Counted from the first letter of the stretch, positions 1-9,840 are shown. The stretch: 64,000 nucleotides of DNA from Acrasis kona (GCA_026419775.2 JAOPGA020000950.1:1-64000); one strand, 5' to 3'. Numbers and translations are program-made. The notes: a model not told the origin generated them from the sequence alone.

Positions 1-21
1 GTGCACAACTAATATTGTAAG

Positions 22-849
22 CAGAAAAAACCAACCATCCCACAAAGGAAAGCAAGAACAAGTTTGGAGGATGTAGTCAGAATTTCCTTGGATAAAGCGG
101 AGCCACTCCAAAAGATCACTGAGACAACCGCGCCAGGGTATAAGAAGATTGTTGAAAAGGATGCAGAAGACGACCAAAGAAGACATGTTACAAATCTTGT
201 CGATAAGAATCTCCTTAAGCAAAAAATGCCTCTCAAGAGAATGGACATTGCTTCAGAGTCGTCGTCAACAACATTAGTCGGACAAGCACCAACCACAACA
301 AGTCCAGACATCACAAGCCTTGTAGAAAGAATCAAGGATTTGGAAGAATGGAGGAAAAAAGTCGAAGGCACTATGCAACAGGTCAAAGAGGAGGTGAAAG
401 TGGAAGACGTGCCAAAACAAGTACAGAATGTACTGTCCGTCCATGAGAAGAAATTCAGAACCGCATTGACAACTGTTCATGAGCCAGGGATGGTTGCCAT
501 GTCCGCCATAGAGTTTCAAGATATGTTTCTATTCTTCAAGGCTGGATTCATTTTTGCCAAATACTTTGAGACTGACGACGACGAGGATTTATCAACGGCC
601 ACTACAATTGTCAAAAAGGTCTTCCAAAAGGAACAAGACAAGTTGAAGAAGCAAAAGGAAATGCTAGAATCGTATGAGCACTTGACGAAATTATACCAGG
701 AGGCAATGTGCACCCAGAAAGGGGAGGCCACAAGGGTCAAGCAGCAGCTGCATGCGATGAAGGCATGCCTAGAGACAGCTGTAAAAAATGGAAAAGGTAC
801 GCCAACCATCGCAGTCGTCGACGAGAGTGCTATGGAGGATGCCGAATAA
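22..849 (+). CDS. Unknown acidic coiled-coil protein, 3' exon only
   Basis: I do not recognise this protein. The frame is open from base 22 to the TAA at 847-849. Bases 1-21 end in a typical splice acceptor (ACTAAT branch-like sequence, then GCAG) and carry an in-frame stop, so the first exon lies outside the window; the ORF has no convincing ATG of its own at the 5' edge. The product is lysine- and glutamate-rich with Thr/Ser-rich linkers. Heptad-like helical stretches are seen near DLEEWRKKVEGTMQQVKEEV and in the last third (KVFQKEQDKLKKQKEMLE). There is no signal peptide or membrane segment. Base composition is richer in G+C than the genes from 3060 on, a trait shared with the next locus. 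It could be a structural or cytoskeletal protein, but that is only a guess from the coiled coil. Confidence 0.6.
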   Translation, partial: QKKPTIPQRKARTSLEDVVRISLDKAEPLQKITETTAPGYKKIVEKDAEDDQRRHVTNLVDKNLLKQKMPLKRMDIASESSSTTLVGQAPTTTSPDITSLVERIKDLEEWRKKVEGTMQQVKEEVKVEDVPKQVQNVLSVHEKKFRTALTTVHEPGMVAMSAIEFQDMFLFFKAGFIFAKYFETDDDEDLSTATTIVKKVFQKEQDKLKKQKEMLESYEHLTKLYQEAMCTQKGEATRVKQQLHAMKACLETAVKNGKGTPTIAVVDESAMEDAE

Positions 850-1022
850 ACATTCTTTACATTGTAATTTTATGTGTACTTGATTGGACTTTTTCTTGTA
901 ATAACCCTTCTCAATTAGGACGTGTAGTTACAATATTCTTTTATTGGCTGCATTAGCCTTTTTGGTACGACGGATGTAGAATAAGGAAATTCTGATCATT
1001 CGGTTGCCCAATATATTTTATC

Positions 1023-1485
1023 ATGGTTCAGGGAACATTTGTAGCATCATCTCCAATTTTAGATATTGTAACGAAACATGACAAGGCTTTGAAGGAAGGC
1101 TTGATGAAAAGCCTTGTGCATCAAGCCTGAATTCAAACGAACAAGAAACGATGGAAAAAATAAATCGAAAAAAAACAAAACACACCATGAACCACGCGTA
1201 GATTATTGAGAAAATAGAAGAATTTTCTAAACAAGCTTTGGGGTCCGAACAGAAGAACACCAGAAGAGTTTTACTTATCAAGGAACTAATTGAGCAGTTG
1301 AAGCAAACGAAAACCAAGGAGAATCACCTACTAGTTGCATTAATGGGCCCGCCGGGAGGAGGAAAATCCTACAATGCGTACGGTTTACATTCTAACGTTG
1401 GCTAATACATTGATAGTAATTACTTGATTAACCCAGATGGTGACCCCAACGAAGGGATTTTCCCGAATAGTGCTTCTCCTGATTC
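1023..1485 (+). pseudogene. Decayed 5' part of a P-loop gene
   Basis: A possible start at 1023 opens a frame of about 35 codons that ends in TGA at 1128-1130. Downstream, in a second frame, a protein-like stretch contains MGPPGGGKS (about 1346-1372), a good Walker A nucleotide-binding loop preceded by a hydrophobic beta strand (HLLVAL). That frame is broken by a TAG upstream of the loop, a TAA just after it and a TGA near 1500; the 425-codon frame that follows at 1486 is in a third register. No GT-AG intron of the 36-47 base size used elsewhere removes these stops. The simplest reading is that the front half of a P-loop gene has decayed. Unrecognised splicing or assembly error are alternatives. 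Confidence 0.5.
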
Positions 1486-2763
1486 GTGGAGACTTACAAA
1501 GAAAATCATTACTTGTTGAGGGGCATTTCTCTAAAAGAACAAGGAAGCAGGATCACTGCAGCGTTGGACCTTCTCAATTACTTTCCAATCTTTGTTCACA
1601 TGAGGGATGAATACGTGTCCAATCCTCATTATTACAGCGAATTGTTGCCAAATCACGACGACGCTCGAGTAGTCCCCGTGGTGGTATTGTTGCATCGAGG
1701 CGTGCTGGATGCGTTCGTGACCGGGCGTGACGTTTCCAACCTGTTCATCCTGCCCATCAAGGACGCCTTCTCGTACGACAGCATGGACAAGATCATGCAC
1801 ATGTTGGCGGAGCACATGGGCTTCAAGTTCTTCTGGAAGATGCACGGCAACATTTCAAAGTTCTTGGAGGACGATCAGCTCTTGATCAAAACAAACACCA
1901 TGGTGACCACTCAATTGGATAGAGTCATGTTGCACAATCAACGCATCATGAGGAGCGAACTGTTGTGCAGGGTGGACTCCAAGCACATTGAACAGTACAA
2001 GAATGACTGCGCCAACTTGAGCAATCTTCTTTCCAAGGTGGCCATGAACACGAAAAATACCTTTAAAAAGGAGGATGTGGAATCGGCCAAGCAGGTCCAA
2101 AATCTGTTGCATAAAATATCCGTCCACGAAGACAACAACTGCAAGTATATTCAGGACAACCTAGAGGCCGTCATTCCACAGCTCTTCACCCTGTCGCACC
2201 GCCTGGACGAAACAAAATTCAAACATCACGACAAGTTTGATGGGATTCTTGTGGACATGAAGCACCTCATGGACCATCGAATCGATGCTGTGGCCCAGGT
2301 TGTCGTGGTCAATAAAAAAGACGGGTGGAGCAAGTACAAGAATTACTTGATCAAACCGCAGCACGACTCTCACCGCATCGAGAATCGAGCCAACTTGATA
2401 CAGTCCATGACCTTGAACAATATGAGTTGCGTTCGATCGATACACGTGATCAGCGACCATGATTTCTTGTTGGAGGACAAGTCCGACCACGAAAACAAAC
2501 GCGAAAGCAGTTACGTACAACAACTCGTCGCGCACAAGAAAATGTCATTCACGTCTTTTCGTACTGCTGTAGTTACGGACGCGCAACATTCTGCAAAGAA
2601 GAGAGAAAAGGTGGAGAAGAAGAGCAAGAGCAGGTGCGCTGAGAGACAACATCGCCAAACCGTGATACCGTTAAGTACATCTGAAAAGCCAAATCCTTTT
2701 GCAGTCGAGGTGGTCGAGTACCTTGGTAAAGTTGACGAGCCAATGAAGCAATCATTACAATAA
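1486..2763 (+). CDS. Long open 3' part of the P-loop locus, unknown protein
   Basis: A 425-codon frame is open from about 1486 to the TAA at 2761-2763. It has no ATG at its beginning (the first codon is GTG, following a TGA), which suggests it continued from the upstream Walker A segment. The predicted product is soluble, helical and rich in His, Asp and Lys, with a basic tail around KKREKVEKKSKSRCAERQHR. Codon use between about 1650 and 2500 is clearly richer in G+C at third positions than in the genes from 3060 on. The stop codon lies inside an AATAAA polyadenylation hexamer. I know no family for it. It may be a still-expressed remnant or a pseudogene that has kept an open 3' half. Confidence 0.45.
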   Translation: METYKENHYLLRGISLKEQGSRITAALDLLNYFPIFVHMRDEYVSNPHYYSELLPNHDDARVVPVVVLLHRGVLDAFVTGRDVSNLFILPIKDAFSYDSMDKIMHMLAEHMGFKFFWKMHGNISKFLEDDQLLIKTNTMVTTQLDRVMLHNQRIMRSELLCRVDSKHIEQYKNDCANLSNLLSKVAMNTKNTFKKEDVESAKQVQNLLHKISVHEDNNCKYIQDNLEAVIPQLFTLSHRLDETKFKHHDKFDGILVDMKHLMDHRIDAVAQVVVVNKKDGWSKYKNYLIKPQHDSHRIENRANLIQSMTLNNMSCVRSIHVISDHDFLLEDKSDHENKRESSYVQQLVAHKKMSFTSFRTAVVTDAQHSAKKREKVEKKSKSRCAERQHRQTVIPLSTSEKPNPFAVEVVEYLGKVDEPMKQSLQ

Positions 2764-3059
2764 AGAGCTGCACAGGGAAATGAATAAAGAAGGGTCCAGA
2801 CTTTTACTTGTTGATGGTTTGTATCGGCTCCGTGAAAAGTCTTATTCAACAAAGGCAGGAAAAAAGAGAAAGTCAAAAGGTGGTGGATCCCCTGCAATGT
2901 TTTAAATAGCTTTTATGTGTATATGAGGTTCCCTAGTTGCTTTATGTCAATAATGTATATTTATCATGTTGTTGTTACCCTTTGATTTAATAAATATAAA
3001 ATAGAAATATAATATATGTTCTTCGTAGAATTGCACTCAAGAAAGGTTGACCAAACATC

Positions 3060-5159
3060 ATGGAACACGTCCACCCCTATGTAGGATTTTTTAGAGAGAA
3101 TGATAATGGAAATTCCTGCACTGAGAGCGAAACACGTCGAACAACATGCCTAAACGATAAAATTATCAAACTACTTCAAATGCCAGAATCAATTCAACAA
3201 TCAATTAAAAGCGAGGATGTTTTGAACAGACCGTCAAATCTCTTGGATTGGGAATACTTGAGCGTTTTAATTGATCAAAGCGACGACTGGAAGTCAGCAA
3301 AAACAATCCAACAACTATGTGACATTGTGGAGCCCTTGATTGATGCAAAAGAGCTTTTTATGCGACACAAACAAATGTTAGAAAACACAAAACAACCAGT
3401 TGAATTAATTGAGCATTTATTGTACAAAAATAACGATGAGTATTTATTTTTCTCTATTATTTCTACTACTATAGATCGACTTGCGGCCTCTGTCTTTTTA
3501 ACTGTCTCAACCGAAAACAATTCTGATAACATTGTACTTCCATCAACATTGACAGAAATTTTATCTAGTGAGGAAGTGAAGCAGTGTTTAGGTGATAATT
3601 GTGTATACATTGTAAGTGTCTTCATGGGTTCTCCCGTCATGTTGAATCTTCGTAATATAATGTGGCATGGGTTTGTTGATGAAATTGAATTACACCATCG
3701 CTATGTGTCTTTTATATTTTTGTTGTACTTGTCTTTGTGTGAAAAGCTTTCCAATAAAGTTCTTGTACCAAGACCTCAGTTTTCGACAAGAGGCAAATAT
3801 ATTGATTTAGTTGACCGATGGAATGATTACAATCACTCAAGTACATTCCTTCAAGACTGCAAAGACATTGTTATGAACTCTTATTTTGTTGTACCATATA
3901 GGTCCGATATAGTTGTTAGAGGTTTAGAACAATTAGATCTTGCTATCAATAGTTCTGACGGCCATGATAAAGAGTTTAAGCTCTTGTATTCTATTGTCCT
4001 TTTATTCCCACAGTTTGAACATGCTCTTAGACAGGCTTACGTAGCAGTAAATCCTGATCAAGTGGAGGAGGATGAGATCTATGCCGCCAGCAATGAGTTC
4101 TACACTACTTTTGATTCAATATTTAGAAATCACATCCGAACTACAAGTAATAAAAACAAATTGGGTGCATCTATGGGACATTCCCTCTCAGATGCAGTCA
4201 TGGATTGTTTTATGCATTATGCTGGTCCAAGACTTCGTGATAAATGTGCACATGGAAGTATATTAGATCTCGAGCCAAAGTTGGCTTTGCACTATCACAT
4301 GCTGTTTCTTTCCTTGTGTTTGCATTATTCTAAGAATAAAATATTTAACAGTGTATCTGAGCAATGCTACAATAAAATATCCACCAGCACTATCTCTATT
4401 TATGATTATAGAGCTCTATTTATTCAAGAGTGGAACAATTATGTTGATTGTTTTGATAGCAGCGAATTTATAAGCAATCTGAAATCTACGGGCAATACTA
4501 GACTTCAAATCTCAGAAGTAACAGACTTTGAATCAAGTTTTGATTTGATCAGTTCTAGTTTTAACCACTCAAAAAAGAATAATAAGATTGTATTTTTGAC
4601 TCTTTGTGATGAGTTGGTTAAGCTTCAAAGCCTCTTGTCCGAGAAGGGTAGGAAATCACTTGTTATCTCATCCGAACATTTGTTTGAGTATCTTCAAATG
4701 TATGACAGAAGAAAATTAGAAAAGATCGAGTTAAAATATCTGAACCATTATGATGTCCTTGAGCAGCATTTGAATTTAGTGAATATTTGTCGCAGGATGC
4801 TGACCTTATTGTCAGAATCTGTTCAAGTTGTTAAAGATAAGGTATCGTCACTCGAGAATATGATGGACGAGAGAACTGCTAGAACCGTGCACAGAAAGAC
4901 GTACGGCCTACTTGTGCAGTGCATAAAACCCTACTTTGAAGTAATTAGAATTTTATCTCTTTCTGTTCTTGAGCAATATCAAGATATGAATAGGGAAGAC
5001 TTTATTGATGCAGAGGTATTCTACAAGAAAAAGATACAACATGTACAAAAGTTGTTAACAAGCGTTGAGAGAATAAACGAAGCTTCAAAGTCGGGAGCGA
5101 TAGGTCTTTGTCTATCTACTCTATTTAGATCTTTTATTGTTGTGCACAAGAAGAAATAA
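3060..5159 (+). CDS. ERMARD-like protein with DUF4209 signature
   Basis: This single-exon gene encodes 699 residues, close to the length of animal ERMARD (about 680). The DUF4209-type signature is visible twice: LRNIMWHGF near residue 200 and LRDKCAHG near residue 397, with FEHALRQAY between them. In the family these RN-x-x-x-HG blocks form the conserved core. Human ERMARD is described as an ER membrane-associated protein linked to RNA degradation; its biochemical activity is poorly known. No signal peptide is seen, and the rest looks all-helical with a hydrophobic segment FIFLLYLSLC near residue 218. A GTTGACC motif lies about 10 bases before the ATG, and the TAA stop sits within AATAAA. Family assignment rests on the motif pair and length. 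Confidence 0.7.
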   Translation: MEHVHPYVGFFRENDNGNSCTESETRRTTCLNDKIIKLLQMPESIQQSIKSEDVLNRPSNLLDWEYLSVLIDQSDDWKSAKTIQQLCDIVEPLIDAKELFMRHKQMLENTKQPVELIEHLLYKNNDEYLFFSIISTTIDRLAASVFLTVSTENNSDNIVLPSTLTEILSSEEVKQCLGDNCVYIVSVFMGSPVMLNLRNIMWHGFVDEIELHHRYVSFIFLLYLSLCEKLSNKVLVPRPQFSTRGKYIDLVDRWNDYNHSSTFLQDCKDIVMNSYFVVPYRSDIVVRGLEQLDLAINSSDGHDKEFKLLYSIVLLFPQFEHALRQAYVAVNPDQVEEDEIYAASNEFYTTFDSIFRNHIRTTSNKNKLGASMGHSLSDAVMDCFMHYAGPRLRDKCAHGSILDLEPKLALHYHMLFLSLCLHYSKNKIFNSVSEQCYNKISTSTISIYDYRALFIQEWNNYVDCFDSSEFISNLKSTGNTRLQISEVTDFESSFDLISSSFNHSKKNNKIVFLTLCDELVKLQSLLSEKGRKSLVISSEHLFEYLQMYDRRKLEKIELKYLNHYDVLEQHLNLVNICRRMLTLLSESVQVVKDKVSSLENMMDERTARTVHRKTYGLLVQCIKPYFEVIRILSLSVLEQYQDMNREDFIDAEVFYKKKIQHVQKLLTSVERINEASKSGAIGLCLSTLFRSFIVVHKKK

Positions 5160-5284
5160 AAATTATTATTAATTGTTTCATGCTTTGAAGTTCTTACTAT
5201 GTTCTTCATTGGGAATATCTTTTGAGTTGGTTCAACTTCATGACGTTGTAATTCTCCGGGTGAAAATATTGTAATTCTGGGAAC

Positions 5285-5719
5285 ATGGACATTGATGAAG
5301 AGGAGGACTATGACGACATGTACATATATTTGGAGGCAAATGAACAGATTGGAAAAGATTTATTTGGTTCGATACAGGACTACTCTATAACTGTTAGAAA
5401 AATGTACAATCAAGATTATAACATACATTAGGGCTTGGAAACAAACAATCCTATAGTGAGGCTTGGGGACTATTTTTTCGAAGGAGAGTTTGATGAAGTG
5501 GATGGGACGGCTTTGTTTTTCGAGCATCAACCAGATAAGAAAGTAAAATATAAACCTGAATATAGAACAAGAAGAGTACTTCGGCTTAATCGCATTTTAG
5601 TACGGCCAAAGAACAAGGAGAATGAGGCCAATCCTGCACCCGAGCCGCCAGTCGATCAAGACGTCGACGAAGATGTCGTGGTAGATGAGCAATATGAGGA
5701 AGATCAAGAATCAACATAA
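5285..5719 (+). CDS. GTF3C6: Transcription factor IIIC subunit 6 (TFIIIC35-like)
   Basis: Two exons, 5285-5392 and 5432-5719, encode 131 residues; the 39-base intron (GTTAGA...TTAG) removes an in-frame TAG and preserves frame. The middle carries the conserved strand pattern of the TFIIIC subunit 6 / Tfc7 triple-barrel domain: PIVRLGDYFFEGEFDEVDGT followed by LFFEH. This subunit belongs to the tau complex that binds internal promoters of tRNA and 5S genes for RNA polymerase III. Both termini are strongly acidic, as in homologues (EEEDYDD at the N-terminus, DVDEDVVVDEQYEED at the C-terminus). Start chosen as the first ATG that opens into the acidic N-terminus. BORCS8 follows on the same strand 68 bases later. 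The short length and single motif leave some uncertainty. Confidence 0.75.
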
Positions 5720-5787
5720 ATGTGTGAAATATATAAATTATACTTAGTTTGAATATCATCTTGTCCATAATATCATTTGTTGTAATT

Positions 5788-6476
5788 ATGTTTGGAAGGC
5801 AACCACCGAGCTACTCGATCGCACAGAGTGAGAAACCCGTAAAAATTATTGATGTAGAGACCAGAGATAATGCTGTAAAAAGTAAGTAGTATCCCAGATA
5901 TAGTGATCAACACAACAAGTATGCGATCTTTGGACAGGTTACATGCACAGATTATTAAACGAACCATCTGTGGGATTACATAGAATAAGCGATCATGTAA
6001 ATAGAAATGCCCCACTTTTAAGGTCTAGAAAAGTAAGTTTAAAATAGTAGCCCAGAGAAGAAATCCAATAATCAAAGTTAGAATTGGATAGAAATAAAAA
6101 CGAAATAGAAGAGCAGACATTAGATGTGGATTACGCAATTACAGCGGTTCAAGACATCACCAAAATCAAGACTTTTGAGAGCATACTTGAAAAAATGCAG
6201 CACTGCAGAAATGAAATGATAAAGTTCGAACAATCTCAAAGACAAGCAGCCAAGCTTGCCAAAGAAGAATTGATGCAAAAGAGAAGTACTCCGGCTACAC
6301 CTGCTAATCCACCAGCACCGCCTTTATATAGAGAACAACATCAAAGAACGGAGAGTACGCAGTCAACTGAGACATCCCCAAAGGCCACTCAAGATTTGAA
6401 GCCTGAAGAGAGAATAACACTACCAACCGTCCAACCCATCCAAAATGTAAAATTAGAATACAAAAATATTTTGTAA
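5788..6476 (+). CDS. BORCS8: BORC complex subunit 8
   Basis: Three exons (5788-5881, 5920-6032, 6078-6476) with introns of 38 and 45 bases give 201 residues. Exon 2 encodes NEPSVGLHRISDHVNRNAP, which matches the family block NEPSVALYRLQEHVRRSLP of animal BORCS8 almost position by position. Exon 3 continues with EEQTLDVDYAITAVQDITK, matching the EEQSQGAIYTVEYACSAVKNL block. BORC is a multi-subunit complex on lysosomes that recruits Arl8 and couples lysosomes to kinesin-driven movement. The Pro/Thr/Ser-rich tail after residue 140 is longer than in animals. Both introns have GTAAGT donors and AAG acceptors and exact phase. It ends 36 bases from the convergent mucin gene. Assignment is strong because the match spans two exons joined by predicted splicing. 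Confidence 0.85.
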
Positions 6477-6512
6477 AGTTGATGTTTATTGTAATCATAA
6501 TGAATATACTTC

Positions 6513-7967
6513 TTATAACAAGTTATATAGGATGACGATCGAAACCATGATCCAACTTAGATTGCTATTAGTCCTAGAGGCACTGCTTAAGGCGAGTTGA
6601 CCTTTCTGTGGTTCAACGAATGTAACCATTGGTGAGGTGGTCGATGGTGATGCAGTAGTCGCGGCAGCAGTGGAGGCCGGAGGAGAGGAGGTCTCATAAG
6701 TACCGTTGCTGCTGGCAACTGCTGCTGCTAAAGTTGGTGCTTGGGTGGAGGAAACACGTGTTGAGTTTGTGGACGCTGTTGCTGAAGCAGGTTGGAATGC
6801 TGCAAGTAGCGCGTCAGTGGGCCCGGCGTTGGCGGCAGTGGTGGGAGCAGCGGATGCTGCAGTTGCGGGGGCAGTAGTGGTGATTGGTGCAGCTGAAGTG
6901 ACAGCAGGTGCAACAGTTGTAGGGGCGGCAGTAGTTGCGGCAGGTGCAACGGTTGTTGGGGCAGCAGTGGTGGTGACTGGTGGGGCGGTAGTTGCAGCAG
7001 GCGCCACACTTGTTGGAGCGGAGGTAGTTTCTGCCGCGGGTGCAACAGTGGTAGTTGGGGCAGCGGTTGTGGTAGTTGGGGCGGCAGTGGTAGTGGTTGG
7101 TGCTGCAGTAGTTTCGGCAGCAGGCGCAACAGTGGTAATAGTTGGTGCAACAGTAGTTGTTGGAGCGGCAGTAGTAGTGGTTGGTGCTGCAGTAGTGGTT
7201 GTGACGGCGGGCGCGACAGTTGTAGGAGCAACAGTAGTTGTTGGAGCGGCAGTGGTAGTTGGTGCTGCAGTAGTTTCGGCGGCAGGTGCGACAGTTGTAG
7301 TTGGAGCGGCAGTGGTAGTAGTTGGGGCGGCAGTGGTGGTAGTTGGTGCTGCAGTAGTTTCTGCGGCAGGTGCGACAGTGGTAGTTGGTGCAGCTGTGGT
7401 AGTAGTAGGTGCAACAGTTGTAGCAGGTGCGGCGGTGGTAGTTGGCGCCGCAGTGGTAGTAGTTGGTGCGACTGTGGTAGTAGTTGGTGCTGCAGTAGTT
7501 TCGGCGGCAGGTGCGACAGTTGTAGTTGGGGCGGCAGTGGTGGTGGTTGGTGCAGCTGTGGTAGTAGTTGGTGCAACAGTTGTGGTTTCGGCGGCAGGTG
7601 CAACAGTGGTAGTTGGTGCTGCGGTTGTAGTGGTTGGTGCTGCAGTGGTAGTGGTTGGCGCAACAGTTGTGGTCTCTGCGGCAGGTGCGACAGTTGTAGT
7701 TGGTGCGGCGGTAGTAGTAGTTGGTGCAACTGTGGTTTCTGCTGCAGGTGCAACGGTAGTTACAGCAGCGGCAGCTACAGTTTGAGCTGGGGATGCTTCT
7801 GCTGCAGGTGCAGGAGGGGAGACAGGCACATATTGAGGCGATGGTGCGACAGCAGTCGTTTCGTCTTGAGGATCGTTATCGAGAACGCTGTCAATATCGT
7901 CTTGGCACATTGCCAATGACGCAAAGAAGGCAAACATAACTACAATTAATAAAAGTTTGATATTCAT
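6513..7967 (-). CDS. Mucin-like Thr/Ala/Pro-repeat surface protein
   Basis: The 484-residue product begins with a clear signal peptide (MNIKLLLIVVMFAFFASLA then MCQ). Residues about 60-380 are a degenerate low-complexity array built from units such as TTTTAAPTTTVAPAAET, ideal for O-glycosylation. The C-terminus ends in a hydrophobic stretch (SWIMVSIVILYNLL) with no cytoplasmic tail, which suggests GPI anchoring or a membrane stub. The likely role is a heavily glycosylated cell-surface or cyst-wall coat protein; that is inference from composition. The G+C-rich repeat leaves long antisense frames open, which should not be called genes. The transcript is convergent with BORCS8, 36 bases away. 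Repeat copy number probably varies between strains. Confidence 0.8.
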   Translation of the reverse strand: MNIKLLLIVVMFAFFASLAMCQDDIDSVLDNDPQDETTAVAPSPQYVPVSPPAPAAEASPAQTVAAAAVTTVAPAAETTVAPTTTTAAPTTTVAPAAETTTVAPTTTTAAPTTTTAAPTTTVAPAAETTTVAPTTTTAAPTTTTAAPTTTVAPAAETTAAPTTTTVAPTTTTAAPTTTAAPATTVAPTTTTAAPTTTVAPAAETTAAPTTTTAAPTTTTAAPTTTVAPAAETTAAPTTTAAPTTTVAPTTVAPAVTTTTAAPTTTTAAPTTTVAPTITTVAPAAETTAAPTTTTAAPTTTTAAPTTTVAPAAETTSAPTSVAPAATTAPPVTTTAAPTTVAPAATTAAPTTVAPAVTSAAPITTTAPATAASAAPTTAANAGPTDALLAAFQPASATASTNSTRVSSTQAPTLAAAVASSNGTYETSSPPASTAAATTASPSTTSPMVTFVEPQKGQLALSSASRTNSNLSWIMVSIVILYNLL

Positions 7968-8584
7968 CTTGTTCTGCTTTGCTTGTCTTCTTGTTTTTGT
8001 TTGTTTGAATTATGTTTGAAGGAATGTTTAGAATTGTTTATTTATAAGAAAAAAGGAGGATAGCGAATACAAATCGCGTAAGAGTTGTCTCCAAATTAGA
8101 AGTTAATTGAAAACAATGCTCACATAAAAAGGATTATGTTTTGATCCAAAAATAAACCGATTCGATGAGTTGGTACTATCGAGATATAATCTCACAATAA
8201 GCGTTACCTTTTACCTTAATGTATAGCCATCAGCTCTAATTGTTGGCCGTTTTGGGAAACTTTTATTGTTAGAGCATAAAGATCATTTTTTGATGACAAG
8301 CACAATAATACAATAATGGTCACTATAGTATTGATTCAAAAATTGATTATCGAATTATTATCTTTTGTTACAACCATCTATTGTCTGAATCTTATTTACT
8401 ATTAACTGTGCATCATTGGCAGATTATGTTATCAGATAATATTTCGGCTTTTATTAATGTAAAATCATCAATTAATGTTTTTTGTGAAGTTTGTTTCATA
8501 CATTCAGCACTTCTATTCAGAACTGTTGTTCATATTTTGGACCGTTTCGCAAAGTTGACAAATTAACCTCCAAAACCACTTACA
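7968..8584. other. Intergenic, divergent promoter region
   Basis: This A+T-rich stretch lies between the divergent mucin-like and IFT27 genes. I see no convincing coding frame; a 61-codon frame at 8381-8566 has no supporting features and no ATG at its start. A GTTGAC hexamer lies at about 8554, some 25 bases before the IFT27 ATG. Confidence 0.5.
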
Positions 8585-9323
8585 ATGGTAATTTTAAGAG
8601 CCAAGGTAGGCGTAGTTGGTGATGCCACCACTGGCAAAAGTTCATTGGTTAAGATGTTCTGCGACAGATCGTTCCCGCAACAGTATTCCTTGACATTGGG
8701 AGCATCATTATCAACCAGCAAACAATTGGCTGTTCCGGTTAAGGTCCAAGAGGAAGCCACCGATGCCAAAGACGATATAGATATCGATGGAAATGACGCA
8801 ATCTCTCCTACCAAATTAGAAGAGAAAAAGAGTGTAGAAACAGAGCAAGACTATGTAGAATTATACATTTTTGATGTAGGAGGATCTTCGATTTATGAAA
8901 GCAGCATTCCTTCTTACGTAAACTATTACTTAAACCATGTTTTAACGTTTTGATAAGCTGGAGAATATTAATGCATTCATCATCGTGTACGATGCAACTA
9001 ATCCAGAAAGTTTTACAAGTGCGACAACTAAATGGTATGATTTATGTAAAAGTAAAAGACTATCACCAAACAATTCGAAACTTCATAATCACCTTACGAT
9101 GCCCGGCCTATTTGTGTCAACCAAGAATGATATGAAGGATTTTATGCAAGTCAACTCAACAACTGCGGAGAACTTTGCAAGGACACACAATCTTGAATTC
9201 TTCCAATTAGCTTCAAATTCAGACAATGGTAGTGTGGACCAAGCATTTTTATTTTTGGCAGATAAAATTTATAATGTTTATAAAGAAAGAGTCAACATGG
9301 TGCAATACATTTGTGAGAATTAA
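8585..9323 (+). CDS. IFT27: Intraflagellar transport protein 27 (Rab-like GTPase)
   Basis: Exons 8585-8917 and 8958-9323, joined across a 40-base intron, give 232 residues. The G1 loop is GDATTGKSS, the switch II DxxG is DVGG, the G4 motif is the variant TKND. The N-terminus MVILRAKVGVVGDATTGKSS and the block VELYIFDVGG then FIIVYDATNPESF match IFT27/RABL4 (MVKLAAKCILAGD, VELFIFDSAGKE, VYDVTNEESF). IFT27 pairs with IFT25 in the IFT-B complex and serves BBSome cargo exit from cilia. An insertion of about 45 acidic residues between the second and third beta strands is unusual. The C-terminus has no prenylation CAAX box, as expected for IFT27. Presence implies a flagellate stage or its recent ancestry. 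Confidence 0.85.
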
Positions 9324-9412
9324 TGCATGGTAGCTATTGAACTCCGATTCTGAGTAAAAGAGGATGTTTACACTTAAAGCTGTTTTAATGTGAAGACTAC
9401 CATCCCACAAAA

Positions 9413-9737
9413 TTAAACATTATTAACATGCCCATCAACTACTTCTTCTTCTGGCTTCCAATCAATTAACTTTTGACTGTCAGAATTGTTCGCTCTCGCT
9501 AGTGTAGGCTCTGCCACCATCTCCTGCTCAAACGTGTTCTCGCATTCCTCTTTTAACTACACATTAACCAACAGTTTTGTTAATTATGAATTTACCGATT
9601 GAAGCCTGGCCATCAAATCTTTCATCTCATTCTTTTTCATTTCTGGTTGACATTTACAAGAAAATTCCTGTGACTGGAAAGATTGGCATCAAATGATTCA
9701 TCAAGACGAAAATAACACAACAATCAATTTTTGACAT
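9413..9737 (-). CDS. Small coiled-coil protein, three exons
   Basis: This model was built by eye: exon 1 9717-9737, exon 2 9596-9673, exon 3 9413-9556, with introns of 43 and 39 bases whose phases fit exactly, giving 80 residues. The protein starts MSKIDCCSQEFSCKCQPEMK, has an amphipathic helix around MKDLMARLQSLKEECENTFE that crosses the second splice junction, and an acidic C-terminus. Small helical proteins of this size are often subunits of complexes such as BLOC, BORC or kinetochore assemblies, but I cannot name a family. It is convergent with IFT27 and divergent from the secreted Cys-rich gene at 9841. Confidence rests on the intron geometry matching the rest of the window. Confidence 0.55.
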
Positions 9738-9840
9738 GCATTTATTGTGTTAGGTACTTCTTTGGATGTGAAGATTATTATATAAACCAAAAACTTTTCT
9801 ACCAAAACTTTCAATAATTTATTGTATAGGATCACCAAGT

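Noticed and set aside
6728-7753. Minus-strand Gln/Leu/Pro-rich frame
   Set aside because: Alternative frame of the same repeat, kept open by the biased codons.
6706-7785. Long plus-strand frame rich in Val, Gly and Ala
   Set aside because: It is the antisense of the mucin-like repeat; composition is fully explained by the GCN/ACN repeat, with no start context or domain.
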